Shown: positions 1-9,096 of the stretch, piece after piece
How the letters are laid out: every line of letters starts with the position of its first letter
How positions within the stretch are numbered: position 1 is the stretch's first letter
DNA from: Terriglobia bacterium
Lineage (GTDB): Bacteria > Acidobacteriota > Terriglobia > Terriglobales > Acidobacteriaceae
Assembly (NCBI GenBank): GCA_020073565.1
Contig: JAIQEY010000005.1
Span: forward strand, 118,626-182,625
Length of the DNA: 64,000 bases
Direction of reading: 5' to 3'
Program-made: the position numbers and the translations under genes
Notes under the pieces: generated by a model
What the model saw: the letters and a program-made list of their open reading frames with translations, nothing else
What the model was told of the DNA's origin: nothing
The model's database searches: none

Positions 1-1149
1 GCGTTGCTGCCTTATGTCTACACTGAAGCCCGTCGCACTTATGACACGGGCGTGGCGTTCCTGCATCCGCTGTACTACGACTGGCCGGAAGCTGAGGAGG
101 CTTACACCAACAAGAATGAATATGTCTTAGGGCAGCAGATGATTGTGGATCCGGTGGTGGCTCCTGGCGACAAGGTCACGGGCTTGGCGGACGAGTCGGT
201 CTGGCTGCCGCCGGGTGAGTGGATCGAGTGGCAGACGGGCGCGCAGTTCAAGGGACCCGCAACTGTGAAGCGCAATTTTTCGATTCGGCAGACGCCGGTC
301 TATGTGCGTGCCGGCGCGATTGTGCCCGAAGCGCCACCCATGCAGTACTCCAGCCAGAAGGCGCTCGACCCACTGATCGTAAATGTCTTTCCGCTTCAGG
401 ATGGACAGAACTCGACCTACACTCTCTACGAGGATGCTGGTGACTCACGCGCGTATCAGCACAACGAAGTCGCGCGCACTGAAATCAGCTCGTCCGAGAA
501 AGGTAGCGAGTTGACGGTCGTGATCGCGGCCGCCAAGGGCAGTTACAAGGGCATGCCGACCGCGCGGGCGTATGAGGTTCGCCTTCCTGGCGACTGGCCG
601 CCGGCCTCGGTCAGTGTGAATGGACGCGCGTTGTCCTACTCGCCACGGGAAGGCGGGACGGGTTGGCGCTTTGAAGGCAATACGCTGGCGACCGTCATCA
701 CAGTCCCAAAGACATTGGTTGCAACGCCGGTGACGATACGCGTTACTCGCTCGGCGGATCTGTTCGCCCGGCGCGCTGAACTCAATGGTTTCGCCGGCGC
801 CATGACCCGGCTGCGCGAGGCCTACGACTCCCTCAACCTGACCTTTCCCATTGCTTGGTCGCCCGATGAGTTGGTCGATGCGATGCAGGCGGGCGATCGC
901 CTGTCCTACTACCCCGAGCAGGCTGGAGAACAGTTGATCCACTACCGCGCGGTGCTGCCGCAGGCGGTTGCGAAAGTGAACGAGTTGTCGAGGCCGCCAA
1001 GCCAGAAAGACATCGAGACATTGGCCAAGCGCTACAAAGTGAACCCGGAATCCGCCGAGGCTAAGGCGCAGCAGAAGGTAGCCGAGTACCGCGACCGCGT
1101 CGCGCGCGCGCTGGCTGCGCTGGCGGATGTGACGAATTCACAACGATGA
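1..1149 (+). CDS. GH31 alpha-glucosidase family protein, C-terminal part (5' end outside window)
   Basis: The reading frame is open from base 1 and starts inside the protein (ALLPYVYTEA), so this is the C-terminal 382 residues of a larger enzyme. The segment LLPYVYT, followed by a block ending in the beta-rich region PVYVRAGAIVP, is the usual end of the GH31 catalytic barrel and its first C-terminal beta domain. The next stretch (LYEDAGDSRAY) matches the DUF5110 beta-domain common in GH31 alpha-glucosidases and alpha-xylosidases. The last 120 residues are helical and charged and not recognised. Catalytic aspartates lie upstream of the window, so substrate cannot be judged. It converges on the next gene across a hairpin-containing spacer. 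Confidence 0.85.
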   Translation, partial: ALLPYVYTEARRTYDTGVAFLHPLYYDWPEAEEAYTNKNEYVLGQQMIVDPVVAPGDKVTGLADESVWLPPGEWIEWQTGAQFKGPATVKRNFSIRQTPVYVRAGAIVPEAPPMQYSSQKALDPLIVNVFPLQDGQNSTYTLYEDAGDSRAYQHNEVARTEISSSEKGSELTVVIAAAKGSYKGMPTARAYEVRLPGDWPPASVSVNGRALSYSPREGGTGWRFEGNTLATVITVPKTLVATPVTIRVTRSADLFARRAELNGFAGAMTRLREAYDSLNLTFPIAWSPDELVDAMQAGDRLSYYPEQAGEQLIHYRAVLPQAVAKVNELSRPPSQKDIETLAKRYKVNPESAEAKAQQKVAEYRDRVARALAALADVTNSQR

Positions 1150-1176
1150 TCTGATATCTTCTGCCGAAGGACCTCG

Positions 1177-1262
1177 TGAGAAGGGTAGGGGCCCTTCGAC
1201 TCCGCTACGGATTCGCGAATGCGAATCCGTTGCTCCGCTCAGGGTGGCAAGGGCCTGAGTGT
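1177..1262. repeat. Hairpin repeat between convergent genes, CCCTTCGACTCCGCT type
   Basis: The spacer contains a perfect 10-bp stem at 1207-1216 / 1221-1230 (ACGGATTCGC, loop GAAT, GCGAATCCGT). It is flanked by GCCCTTCGACTCCGCT and GCTCCGCTCAGGG, which are themselves near-complementary. A related copy occurs at 23669-23702. It could fold as a terminator for both convergent genes, but there is no T-run. Confidence 0.6.
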
Positions 1263-1269
1263 TCCTTGT

Positions 1270-3783
1270 TTAACGCGCCAGCGCCTCATACTTTTTCTTC
1301 GCCTCTTCGAGCAACTCCAGGACTGACTGCTTCTCTGCCTCGGTGTTCCAGGATGTATTACTCTTCGCCGCCGCGATCAGCCGATCCACCCACGCCACGA
1401 AATAGGCTGCGTCCGCCGGGCTCCGCAAAGGCGCTCCTGCTACGTTCACATACACTGGACTAGTGGTCGCGTACGGATACAGGTCAAGAATCGGATACTC
1501 CGCCTTATCGCTGAAGGCGCGCAGAACGCACCAGCCGCTGCCGTCGAGCGCAACATTACCTGTAGCGTCGGCCGTCTTGCGGTCTCCCTTGAATTCAATG
1601 TCGCGCGCGATCTTGCCGTTGCACACAATCTGCAGATGGTCCAGAGGAACAATCGACCGCAGAGAAGCCTTGAACGGCACGTCCCGCTTTTTATCCAACT
1701 GAACTTCGTCGCCCACCTTCTTCCCACCCAACTCAAAACTGATGAGCGGTCCGTTCGTCGCGAACGTTCGTCCAGCCTTGATAGCCGCTAGCCACGGTTC
1801 AATCTCCAGCGGCCCAGGCTTCACCTCGGCATACACGCGATTCAAACCCACCGGCCCGCGCAGCGACGCGTAGTTGCCCATGAAATCGGTGCCTGCGGCC
1901 GTGGGCAGGCGAAATCCGCAGTTCAGCAACTTGTACCAAACCTCGGCGGTGGACTTGTGATCCGAAAATCCGACTACCTCGATGTAGTCCACCTTGCCCA
2001 GAGCTACGTCGGCAGGCAATTCGTAGGTGAGAGGGCCGTCTTTCGACGGATCCGGCACGCTGTCCAGCGGATGCACGTATCCGACCAGCGCGCCCTGTTC
2101 ATGCGCCATGTCGGCAACGTTCGCATTCGCCGGATACAAGCTGGCCGCCGCCGTGTTGGGATACGCGGAATATCCGGGGAGCAAGAAGTTCTGTGTCAGA
2201 TTCAGTAGGCCGAGATGTCCCCAGTAACTGGTGTGAAACTCCTGTCCGTGCAGCAGCAGATGTTGATCGGTCGACTCCGGATCGGGATGAGGCATGAAGC
2301 GCTCTATGTCAGGAACGCGCTGCTCTTTATTGACAATGAGATCTTCGACGATCGCCAGATTCTCCGCGTCTGCTTGCTCCACCAAATGCTCGGGCGTGTT
2401 GCGGTAGGTCCCGGCGTAATTCATGTGCACGTGGACGTCGCCGCTGACCCACTCCGCCGGTTCGTAAGGCGTGATCAGGCGCAGGTGAACGGTGAGGTTG
2501 GCAGTGGTGTCGGGTTTGACTTCCACCTGCTGCTGCTCGAAGGCGTATTCGAAGCCGCGCATGACATCGACTTGAACCTTCCCGGCCGGGACTGTCAGCT
2601 CCGACGTCCCATCGGTGTCGAAATAGTGCGGCTCAAATGGACGCTCCGAGCGGTCGAAGCTGTCGTCGGCATGCATCCAGGCGTCGTCGGGAGCATAGGC
2701 ACGCCCGTCGGAACCGGTGATGAAGACCCGCGCCGCGACCGGCTTTCCGCGCGAATCGATCACGCGCAACGCTAGCCGCCCCATCGGGTTCAGGTATTTC
2801 TTACTCTTAGGAACCAGCTCGGCCTGCTCTCCTCCAGGGATCGTCTGAATCCACAGCGACGTATTTCCATCGCGATTGGAAATGAACGCGATTTTCGTCC
2901 CGTCCGGCGACCAGCGTGGATTCGTATTATCAAACTCTCCATACGAAATCGGGAACGCGTCGCCGCCCGCCGCCGGCATTACCCACAACTGATGCCATGC
3001 CCGGCCCAGGTAGGACGCGTACACCATGCGCTTGCCGTCCGGAGAAAAATCCGGCCGTGCCTTCCAGTTTGTTTCTTCATAATGGATCTCGCGCGCCTCA
3101 ACTCCTGGATCAGCCTTCATCCGCCAGAAACTGCCGGTGCCGTGAATATGCCCGCGATTCGAAACGAATAAAATCTCCGAGCCATCCCGCGACCACACTG
3201 GACTGATCTCGTGATCCACTTTGCTGTAGTAATAGCGGGGCAGAGTGCTGACATTTTCAGCTGTAAGTTGCCGGACGTCGCTCAGCGTGCCATCTTCGAA
3301 CCGGCCCACGAAGATATGGAAGTGCCCCTTATACGAAGTAGAGACGAAGGCCAGGCGCTTGCCGTCTGGCGAGAAGCGGGGCTCCACATTGACCGCTCCT
3401 CCCAACGTAATCTGCTTGGTCCGTCCATCCCGCACATCGAGCGACCACAATTCGACCGCGTCATGGTCGTAGCGGGCAAACACGATCCACCGCCCATCAC
3501 TCGACCAGTCAGGCTGATAGTCATAGCCGGGCCCCGCCGTCAGTTGCTCGGCCGTCGTGCCGGCAAGGCCCTGCCGCCACAGCGAACCCGCCATCGAGTA
3601 CACCAAGCTGCGCGAGTCGGGCGGCCAGGCTGCCGCGCTCGGGCCAGTGGTCAACTGCGGCAAATACATTTCCCGATAGTAATAAGAGTGGGGTAGATCG
3701 ATCTGCTTCAGCACTGGCTCGCGCTGCGCAACGCCAGCAACCGCGAAGAGAAGCAACAACCCTGAAAAACGGAACTTAACCAA
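1270..3783 (-). CDS. Secreted beta-propeller / CehA-McbA-type PHP metallohydrolase
   Basis: The frame is open further upstream, but a TTG at 3783 preceded by GAGGGAGGGG gives an 837-residue protein beginning with a clear signal peptide (MVKFRFSGLLLLFAVAGVAQ), so I use that start. Residues about 40-350 carry repeated TolB/PD40 propeller blades (SPDGKRLAFVS, SRDGSEILFVS, SPDGTKIAFIS). A middle beta domain follows. The C-terminal part has GDVHVHMN with H451 and H453, FSDHKS and AAGTDF, the metal-site motifs of CehA/McbA-like PHP hydrolases. It is probably a periplasmic or exported hydrolase of unknown substrate. The propeller may bind substrate or a partner. The gene lies downstream of, and in the same direction as, the permease gene, but is separated by a 347-bp hairpin-rich spacer. 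Confidence 0.85.
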   Translation of the reverse strand: MVKFRFSGLLLLFAVAGVAQREPVLKQIDLPHSYYYREMYLPQLTTGPSAAAWPPDSRSLVYSMAGSLWRQGLAGTTAEQLTAGPGYDYQPDWSSDGRWIVFARYDHDAVELWSLDVRDGRTKQITLGGAVNVEPRFSPDGKRLAFVSTSYKGHFHIFVGRFEDGTLSDVRQLTAENVSTLPRYYYSKVDHEISPVWSRDGSEILFVSNRGHIHGTGSFWRMKADPGVEAREIHYEETNWKARPDFSPDGKRMVYASYLGRAWHQLWVMPAAGGDAFPISYGEFDNTNPRWSPDGTKIAFISNRDGNTSLWIQTIPGGEQAELVPKSKKYLNPMGRLALRVIDSRGKPVAARVFITGSDGRAYAPDDAWMHADDSFDRSERPFEPHYFDTDGTSELTVPAGKVQVDVMRGFEYAFEQQQVEVKPDTTANLTVHLRLITPYEPAEWVSGDVHVHMNYAGTYRNTPEHLVEQADAENLAIVEDLIVNKEQRVPDIERFMPHPDPESTDQHLLLHGQEFHTSYWGHLGLLNLTQNFLLPGYSAYPNTAAASLYPANANVADMAHEQGALVGYVHPLDSVPDPSKDGPLTYELPADVALGKVDYIEVVGFSDHKSTAEVWYKLLNCGFRLPTAAGTDFMGNYASLRGPVGLNRVYAEVKPGPLEIEPWLAAIKAGRTFATNGPLISFELGGKKVGDEVQLDKKRDVPFKASLRSIVPLDHLQIVCNGKIARDIEFKGDRKTADATGNVALDGSGWCVLRAFSDKAEYPILDLYPYATTSPVYVNVAGAPLRSPADAAYFVAWVDRLIAAAKSNTSWNTEAEKQSVLELLEEAKKKYEALAR

Positions 3784-4130
3784 GACCCCTCCCTCTAGCA
3801 GCGCATGGCGAAAGTCAAGCGTCCAAGTCCAGCGGCGCACACATAAGGCAGCACTTCCGACATGGTTGAACAGGTTGCTGAAAAAGTCGAAATCGGAACG
3901 GCCGCCTATTAAGGGGCCGTTGGAAAGTAACGACTTGCAAGCATCGCTGAACAGTGCAATGGGCCGAAGGAAAACGACCACCGGGGCTGAAGCCCACCTT
4001 ATTTTAGAGGCTGACGCGGCCCTAAAGGGCCGCTCTTCCACGATCGTCCTCACCTTCGTAAGTTTTTACACAGCCTGTGAAAACACGGCCTGATACAAAT
4101 CGCACCTGCACCAAGCCCTAGCGTCACAAA
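3784..4130. repeat. Gene-free spacer with GC-rich hairpins
   Basis: No credible gene. It contains an AACGGCC/GGCCGTT stem at 3897-3903/3915-3921, a GGGCT/AGCCC stem at 3984-3995, and a perfect GCGGCCC-TAAA-GGGCCGC hairpin at 4016-4033. The same style of element (AACGGC...GCCGTT and GGGGCT...AGCCCC) recurs at 30952-30970 and 52893-52940, so this looks like a dispersed REP-like repeat family. Confidence 0.6.
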
Positions 4131-5465
4131 TCAGACTTTCACGCGATCGGCGCGGCGCGCCCATACCCAGTTTAAGACCGCTCCGCCCATCGCCGCCGCC
4201 ACGATGAGCCATTTACTCCGATCTCCCGCCGTGGCCAGCGGCTGGATGGCCAGAGCCAGCGCGATCAGGATGCCCACAACCGCCAGAAACGAACCGGCGG
4301 GCAAATGCAGTCGCGCGGCACCTGGCTGCTTGGAACGCAACGCAATCACGGCCGCGCAAATGACCCCGTAGTAAAACAAACGCGCAACTACCGACAGCGT
4401 AACATTCCACGTAAAACTCCCGATGAGGGCCAGTCCCCAGACCACGGTTGCATAGACCATGATCGAGACCCACGGCGTATGAAACCTCGGGCTGACCATC
4501 GCAAACCAGTGCGGCAGGTCGCCACGTTCCGCGAGGGCGAAGGTGACCCGCGGCATCCCCAGCAGCTTTGCGCTGAGGTATCCGTAGACGCAAAGTAGCG
4601 CCCCGACCGCCACCAGTGCAGCACCGCGGTTGCCCATAGTGACGCGGGCCACTTCGGCCAAGGGGCGATCGGTGATCGCCTGAGATCCCAGTACTCCCAC
4701 GACCACCCACTGTACCAGGGCATAAATCGTGGCACACACCAGCAGCGCCCCGAACAAAGCAAAGACCGAATCCCGCCGCGGATTCTTGGCTTCGCTCATG
4801 GGCGCCAGCGCCGACTCAAATCCGCCATAATAGAAAAAGAGCAGAACCATCGCTTTGAGCCAAACACTGGTGGCAGCCGGCTCGGGGACAGCCAGCGGTG
4901 CCGAACGCACGATTGTATAAACCGCTCCGGCAAGCACCACCATCAGCAGCGGTAGAATCTTCGCCACCGTAAACACATTACTCACCGCCGTCCCTTGCCG
5001 CGTGCCGAGAATGTTGATGAGCGCCAGCAGCCAGATCAACAACGTCAGGATCAAAACACGCAGCCCGGAATGTTTCGCGGCCGGCCAGAACTCGGCCAAA
5101 TACAGGACGAACAGGTTGGCGTTGGCCGCCGGAGCTGCCGTCTGCGACAGGTACAGCATCCAGCCCACCAGAATGCCGATCAGTCTGCCAAAGGCCGCGC
5201 GCGCGTACAAATACGGTCCCCCCGCTTCGGCAAACTGCGACGCCACCTCGGCGAAGCAGGCCATGATCACGCCCATGGCTGCGCCGGCGATCAATACCGC
5301 AAGAACGCTGTCCTTTCCGAGCAGACCAGCGACGATCGCTGGCAGCCCAAACACCCCGCTGCCAATGACAGAATTCACCGTTAGTGCGACCAGGCTCCAG
5401 CGCCCGATGGCTCGCACCAGGCCAGTTTGCGGTGATGTCATTCCGCACGTTTGTATCACACACAA
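4131..5465 (-). CDS. APC-superfamily amino acid permease
   Basis: 444 residues, almost entirely hydrophobic, with about 12 membrane segments. The first helix has the APC signature VNSVIGSGVFGLPAIVAG (the GSG unwound substrate site), followed by FAEVASQFAEAGGPYLYARA, typical of amino acid/polyamine transporters. It is expected in the inner membrane, taking up amino acids or amines by proton symport or exchange. The specific substrate is not readable. The start could be GTG at 5465 (AGGGGACGG upstream) or ATG at 5441; both give the same first helix. It has no metabolic neighbour that tells its substrate. Confidence 0.9.
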   Translation of the reverse strand: MCVIQTCGMTSPQTGLVRAIGRWSLVALTVNSVIGSGVFGLPAIVAGLLGKDSVLAVLIAGAAMGVIMACFAEVASQFAEAGGPYLYARAAFGRLIGILVGWMLYLSQTAAPAANANLFVLYLAEFWPAAKHSGLRVLILTLLIWLLALINILGTRQGTAVSNVFTVAKILPLLMVVLAGAVYTIVRSAPLAVPEPAATSVWLKAMVLLFFYYGGFESALAPMSEAKNPRRDSVFALFGALLVCATIYALVQWVVVGVLGSQAITDRPLAEVARVTMGNRGAALVAVGALLCVYGYLSAKLLGMPRVTFALAERGDLPHWFAMVSPRFHTPWVSIMVYATVVWGLALIGSFTWNVTLSVVARLFYYGVICAAVIALRSKQPGAARLHLPAGSFLAVVGILIALALAIQPLATAGDRSKWLIVAAAMGGAVLNWVWARRADRVKV

Positions 5466-5536
5466 CCCGTCCCCTGGATTAAACTTCTAACAGCAGATCA
5501 AGAATCCGACACTGCCTTCGGGAGCGTACGTCAGCT

Positions 5537-6280
5537 GTGCCTGCCTCCATCTCTGATATCCGGCTGCTGCTGAAAGTCAGATCCCTGCCGAAAACCGACT
5601 CCCGGCGTGTGTTCATTACCGGCGGTACCGGCTACATGGGCAGCAGCCTGATTCCGGTTCTCCTGGAACGCGGGCACCGGGTCCGCGCCCTGGTCCGACC
5701 CAATTCCAAAGGTCAGGTGACGGTGGGTTGCGAAGTGGTGTCCGGCGACCCGCTCGACGGCAACTCTTATCGCGCCCTCATCCGCCCGGCCGATACTTTC
5801 ATTCACCTCGTCGGCGTCCCCCGTCCCTCTCCCTCCAAGACCGAGGAGTTTCGAGCGATTGACCTGGTGTCGGCCCGCGAAGCGATCAACATTGCGGCCG
5901 AGCTCGGCATGCGACACTTCATCTATCTGAGCGTGGCCCACCCCGCTCCCATGATGAAGTCCTACATCGCCGTGCGCAGCGAATGCGAACAGATGATTCA
6001 CCAGCAACGCCTCAATGCCACCATCCTCCGCCCCTGGTATGTGCTGGGCCCCGGCCACCGCTGGCCTTACGCACTGCTCCCGTTCTACAAGGTGATGGAG
6101 TGGCTCCCGTTCACTCGCAGCGGCGCTCAGCGCCTGGGATTGGTAACCCTCGAGCAGATGGTTCTGGCGCTGGTCGAGGCCGTCGAATCACCCGTGCACG
6201 GTGTACGAGTCGTGGAAGTACCCGAGATTCGCGCGGCGCACCTCAACCTGACCCGCGAAGTAACCCGCCAAAGTGCCTGA
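5537..6280 (+). CDS. NAD(P)-binding atypical SDR / NmrA-like epimerase-fold protein
   Basis: 247 residues with a Rossmann fold. VFITGGTGYMGSSLIPVLL is the TGxxGxxG dinucleotide-binding loop near residue 30, followed by RALVRP, typical of NmrA/NDUFA9-like atypical short-chain dehydrogenases. HFIYLSVAH occupies the strand that in active SDRs precedes the catalytic Tyr. The canonical YxxxK is replaced by YIAVRSECE, so activity as a dehydrogenase is uncertain, and a role as an NAD(P)H sensor or quinone-linked accessory protein is possible. The start is a GTG. It is divergent from the permease. Confidence 0.8.
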   Translation: MPASISDIRLLLKVRSLPKTDSRRVFITGGTGYMGSSLIPVLLERGHRVRALVRPNSKGQVTVGCEVVSGDPLDGNSYRALIRPADTFIHLVGVPRPSPSKTEEFRAIDLVSAREAINIAAELGMRHFIYLSVAHPAPMMKSYIAVRSECEQMIHQQRLNATILRPWYVLGPGHRWPYALLPFYKVMEWLPFTRSGAQRLGLVTLEQMVLALVEAVESPVHGVRVVEVPEIRAAHLNLTREVTRQSA

Positions 6281-6401
6281 AACTCCTTGTCCCGTGCGGG
6301 GTTTGACCCAAGGTAACTTCAATTACCGAAGCTCATGCACACGAGGAATCTTTCCGTCCGGACGCTGGGATGCGATCTTGAACAGAACGGAAAGGAACGC
6401 C

Positions 6402-6785
6402 ATGGACCGCGACGCTCGGGAAAGTATGGAAGAGGTTCATCTCCGCATCTTGCGCATCACTGACGACCTGCGTGTGATCCAGCGCGAGCTCAATTGCGCG
6501 GCCATGCAGGCCCCTACCGATCCGGAACTCATGGAAGCCCTCTCCGACCCGCCCGAAATTGAATCGATGCAGGTGCTCAAGTCCGCGCTCGACCAGATGC
6601 GGCATTTTCTCTGGTTCTACATGCAGGTCGTGACGAGTGACTCTGAGATGGGCGAGAAATTTCGCCAGTCGCTGCGGCAGGACGCCTCCGTCCGCGCTGC
6701 GGAAGTGGAACAACAGTTCCAGAGCGCGACCGACTCGATTATGTTGCGCTACCTGGCCGACAATAAATACCGCAAGCCGAACTAA
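6402..6785 (+). CDS. Conserved-looking helical protein of unknown function
   Basis: 127 residues. The ATG at 6402 has AAAGGAAC just upstream, which decides the start although the frame is open further 5'. The protein is charged, soluble and predicted mostly helical (MEEVHLRILRITDDL; QMRHFLWFYMQVV), with no signal peptide, cysteine cluster or known catalytic motif. I do not recognise the family. It follows the SDR gene by about 120 bp on the same strand. Confidence 0.75.
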   Translation: MDRDARESMEEVHLRILRITDDLRVIQRELNCAAMQAPTDPELMEALSDPPEIESMQVLKSALDQMRHFLWFYMQVVTSDSEMGEKFRQSLRQDASVRAAEVEQQFQSATDSIMLRYLADNKYRKPN

Positions 6786-6852
6786 GTCAGGTCGCGCGGA
6801 CACTCTTGTCCGCGAAATCCATCGCAACCCAATCACATTTCGTGGTGGGGCG

Positions 6853-7185
6853 TTATCGCGGGCTGAAGCGGAGCTCAATCAGTTCCCGCGTTTCATCGGG
6901 AGCAGGGGTAAACTTCCAGTTCCTTACAGCGTCTTGCGCGGCGTTGACCAATACTGGGTGTCCGCCGACCGGCTTGGTCGATTTGACTGAGCCGTCGGGA
7001 GCAACGGTGGCCGAGAGCTTCACCACTCCGGACATCTGGAGCCGCCTGGCCAGGTCAGGATACGCCGGACTCACCATGCTTACGACTTTGCGGGGGTGTT
7101 GGGAAGTGTCTGAATCCTGGGAGAGCCCAGTACTCGCTGCTACGGATAGCAACGCAAGGAGAAACGCAATTAAGCGATGGCCCAT
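6853..7185 (-). CDS. Small secreted TonB C-terminal-like protein
   Basis: Starting at the ATG at 7185 gives 110 residues beginning with a signal peptide (MGHRLIAFLLALLSVAASTG). The remainder, VSPAYPDLARRLQMSGVV...VAPDGSV...AAQDAVRNWKFTPA, is the TonB C-terminal fold. There is no long proline-rich spacer and no inner-membrane anchor that stays uncleaved, so this is a stand-alone periplasmic TonB-C domain rather than a full energy transducer. Such short versions are common in Acidobacteriota. It may interact with an outer-membrane receptor or act within a larger complex. The frame extends upstream to 7263 but without a leader-like start. Confidence 0.8.
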   Translation of the reverse strand: MGHRLIAFLLALLSVAASTGLSQDSDTSQHPRKVVSMVSPAYPDLARRLQMSGVVKLSATVAPDGSVKSTKPVGGHPVLVNAAQDAVRNWKFTPAPDETRELIELRFSPR

Positions 7186-7259
7186 GGGGGAATCCGGAAC
7201 CAATTTGGTCCTTGATTCCCAGTTTAGCCGGGTTCGATCTGCGGCCAGAATTACGGAAG

Positions 7260-8912
7260 TCACCTGTTCACGTTCGTGAAAACGACCGCCCCGACTTCCC
7301 CCAACACGGGATCCAGGATCGACTCTACCGTACTGCTTGGATATTGCTCGTCAAGGTGCCGTATCAAGCCAGCGTAACGCGCTTCGCTTGGCTTGCCCCA
7401 CACCAGGATCGCATCTGGAGACGCCTTTTTCAGGTCCAACATGAGGTTCGAGGAATCGGATGGACTTGGTAGTGATTCCGCGGTTCCAATAATCCTCCAG
7501 CCTCCAAAATACGCGGCCTTATAACCCGCCTCCCATCCCACGCCGACGTCCGGGAACGGACCAGAGCCGAGGCTGACTACGGTGGACCCCGAGTGGACTC
7601 TCAAGTGTCTTCCTGCGTCATAACAGATCGCCTGAAAGTCACGGGTGATTCGCCGGAATGGAGAGGAGGGATAGACCAGCGACGCTGCCACTCCAGCAAT
7701 TACGAGAGCGATGCTGATTTTTCGCCAGGCCTCATGATTCAATTCGGTGCCTCGAACCAGGAAGCCCGCTCCCACCGCGAGCAGCAGTGGCGTCAGCGGA
7801 AAAAGATAGCGTGCATCAAAAACCAGCATCGAATAGGTCAGCACGAGGGTCACGGCGCCCGTCGCAATAACTAGTGCCACACGCCACTCGGCCACGTACT
7901 GTCGTCTCTTCTGCAGCAGGGTACAGCTGGCAATGATGAATGCCAGAACTCCACCAGGGGTCGCGACAATGACGATCTCCTTGAGCACGCTCGGCACATT
8001 TCGCTTCTCGGCAAGAATGATATTCGGGAGATTTCGCTTTGCATCGATCCGATAAGTCCACGGCCAGGAATGGGGCGGCATCGGGTCATCCACGAGAAAT
8101 TCATCGACGTGTTTCGTGGTATCGGTCAACAACAGGTAGTTGGTGTCCTGCCGCTCCCGGTAAGCTCGCAGTGTCCATTGAAGAAGATTCGCCTTGAACT
8201 GAGTACCTGCAGTGAACACCCCATATTTCGAGTGGAGCACGGTGGCCCACCCTGCCGTTACCACGACGGGCACCAGCGCCGCTAACACGACCCGGGTCAC
8301 TCGCTTCTTCCAAGGCCCATCGGACAGAATTGCCGCCACCAGAGTGCAGAGCGCCAGCCAGGGCAGCGCGAACGACTTGGCAAGGTAAGCCAAACCGTGA
8401 ACGATCCCGAGATAGAACCAGTTCTTCTCACCTCCTCCTTGACTCAGGCATCGCAAGAGCACGATAAAGTAGACCAGCGCGAGCGCAGCAAACAGAAAAT
8501 CCGGGACAATCATGCCGACGGCAACTGCCGAATGGCCGCGACCCAGCGCGAACAGCAAAACTGCGACTGCGCCAGCCATTGCTGAACGCCACAGCGCTTT
8601 GGCAAACGCATAGAGCAGTGCCAGGGACAGCACGAAAGCGCTGACACTGACCCACTTCCCGACCCACACTAGGCCATTCCGTCCAAAGGACACAGCTGCA
8701 ATGATCCAAGACAGCAAAGGGCTGCGGAAGGCATTTATGGCCGAGCGGAACTGGCCTTGGCTCAGATGTCGGGCGATCCCCGTATAAGCCATCCCGTCGT
8801 AGTCAATCTGGTGGAAGCACTTCGACCCAAACCAGAAGAGCTGAAGCAAACAGACAAGCACCGCAACCAGCAAAATTGCGTTTGACACCTTGCTGTGTGG
8901 GTCAGGGTTCAT
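7260..8912 (-). CDS. Glycosyltransferase family 39-like integral membrane protein
   Basis: 550 residues with about 11 membrane helices. An early periplasmic loop HQIDYDGMAYTGIARHLSQG has the acidic residues expected of the ArnT/PMT (GT39, GT-C fold) catalytic loop. FRSPLLSWIIAAV follows, where these enzymes have a substrate-facing helix. The family moves a sugar from a polyprenyl-phosphate carrier to lipid or protein on the outer face of the inner membrane. The acceptor cannot be predicted. A soluble C-terminal domain (about 120 residues, ending VVFTNVNR) is present. It lies upstream of, and in the same direction as, the small TonB-C gene. Confidence 0.8.
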   Translation of the reverse strand: MNPDPHSKVSNAILLVAVLVCLLQLFWFGSKCFHQIDYDGMAYTGIARHLSQGQFRSAINAFRSPLLSWIIAAVSFGRNGLVWVGKWVSVSAFVLSLALLYAFAKALWRSAMAGAVAVLLFALGRGHSAVAVGMIVPDFLFAALALVYFIVLLRCLSQGGGEKNWFYLGIVHGLAYLAKSFALPWLALCTLVAAILSDGPWKKRVTRVVLAALVPVVVTAGWATVLHSKYGVFTAGTQFKANLLQWTLRAYRERQDTNYLLLTDTTKHVDEFLVDDPMPPHSWPWTYRIDAKRNLPNIILAEKRNVPSVLKEIVIVATPGGVLAFIIASCTLLQKRRQYVAEWRVALVIATGAVTLVLTYSMLVFDARYLFPLTPLLLAVGAGFLVRGTELNHEAWRKISIALVIAGVAASLVYPSSPFRRITRDFQAICYDAGRHLRVHSGSTVVSLGSGPFPDVGVGWEAGYKAAYFGGWRIIGTAESLPSPSDSSNLMLDLKKASPDAILVWGKPSEARYAGLIRHLDEQYPSSTVESILDPVLGEVGAVVFTNVNR

Positions 8913-8998
8913 TTGGGGCGAAGGAGTCTATTAAGGCACTGTAAGAGTAGGGGTCAAGTCGTCCACCTGGAACATATCGCAATTTGTGAGCGGAACGC

Positions 8999-9028
8999 AA
9001 AAAAGGGACGCGCATGAAAGCGCGTCCC
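8999..9028 (-). terminator. Rho-independent terminator downstream of pilT
   Basis: Read on the minus strand: a perfect 9-bp stem GGGACGCGC / GCGCGTCCC with a 6-nt loop, followed immediately by a run of six T (A-run 8999-9004 on +). It lies about 70 bp past the pilT stop. Confidence 0.85.
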
Positions 9029-9096
9029 ATCATTCAGGAGAAACAAACCTGTCTCAACGCCGACACTCTCAGAGGCTAGAACCGAGAGCGCAAACC

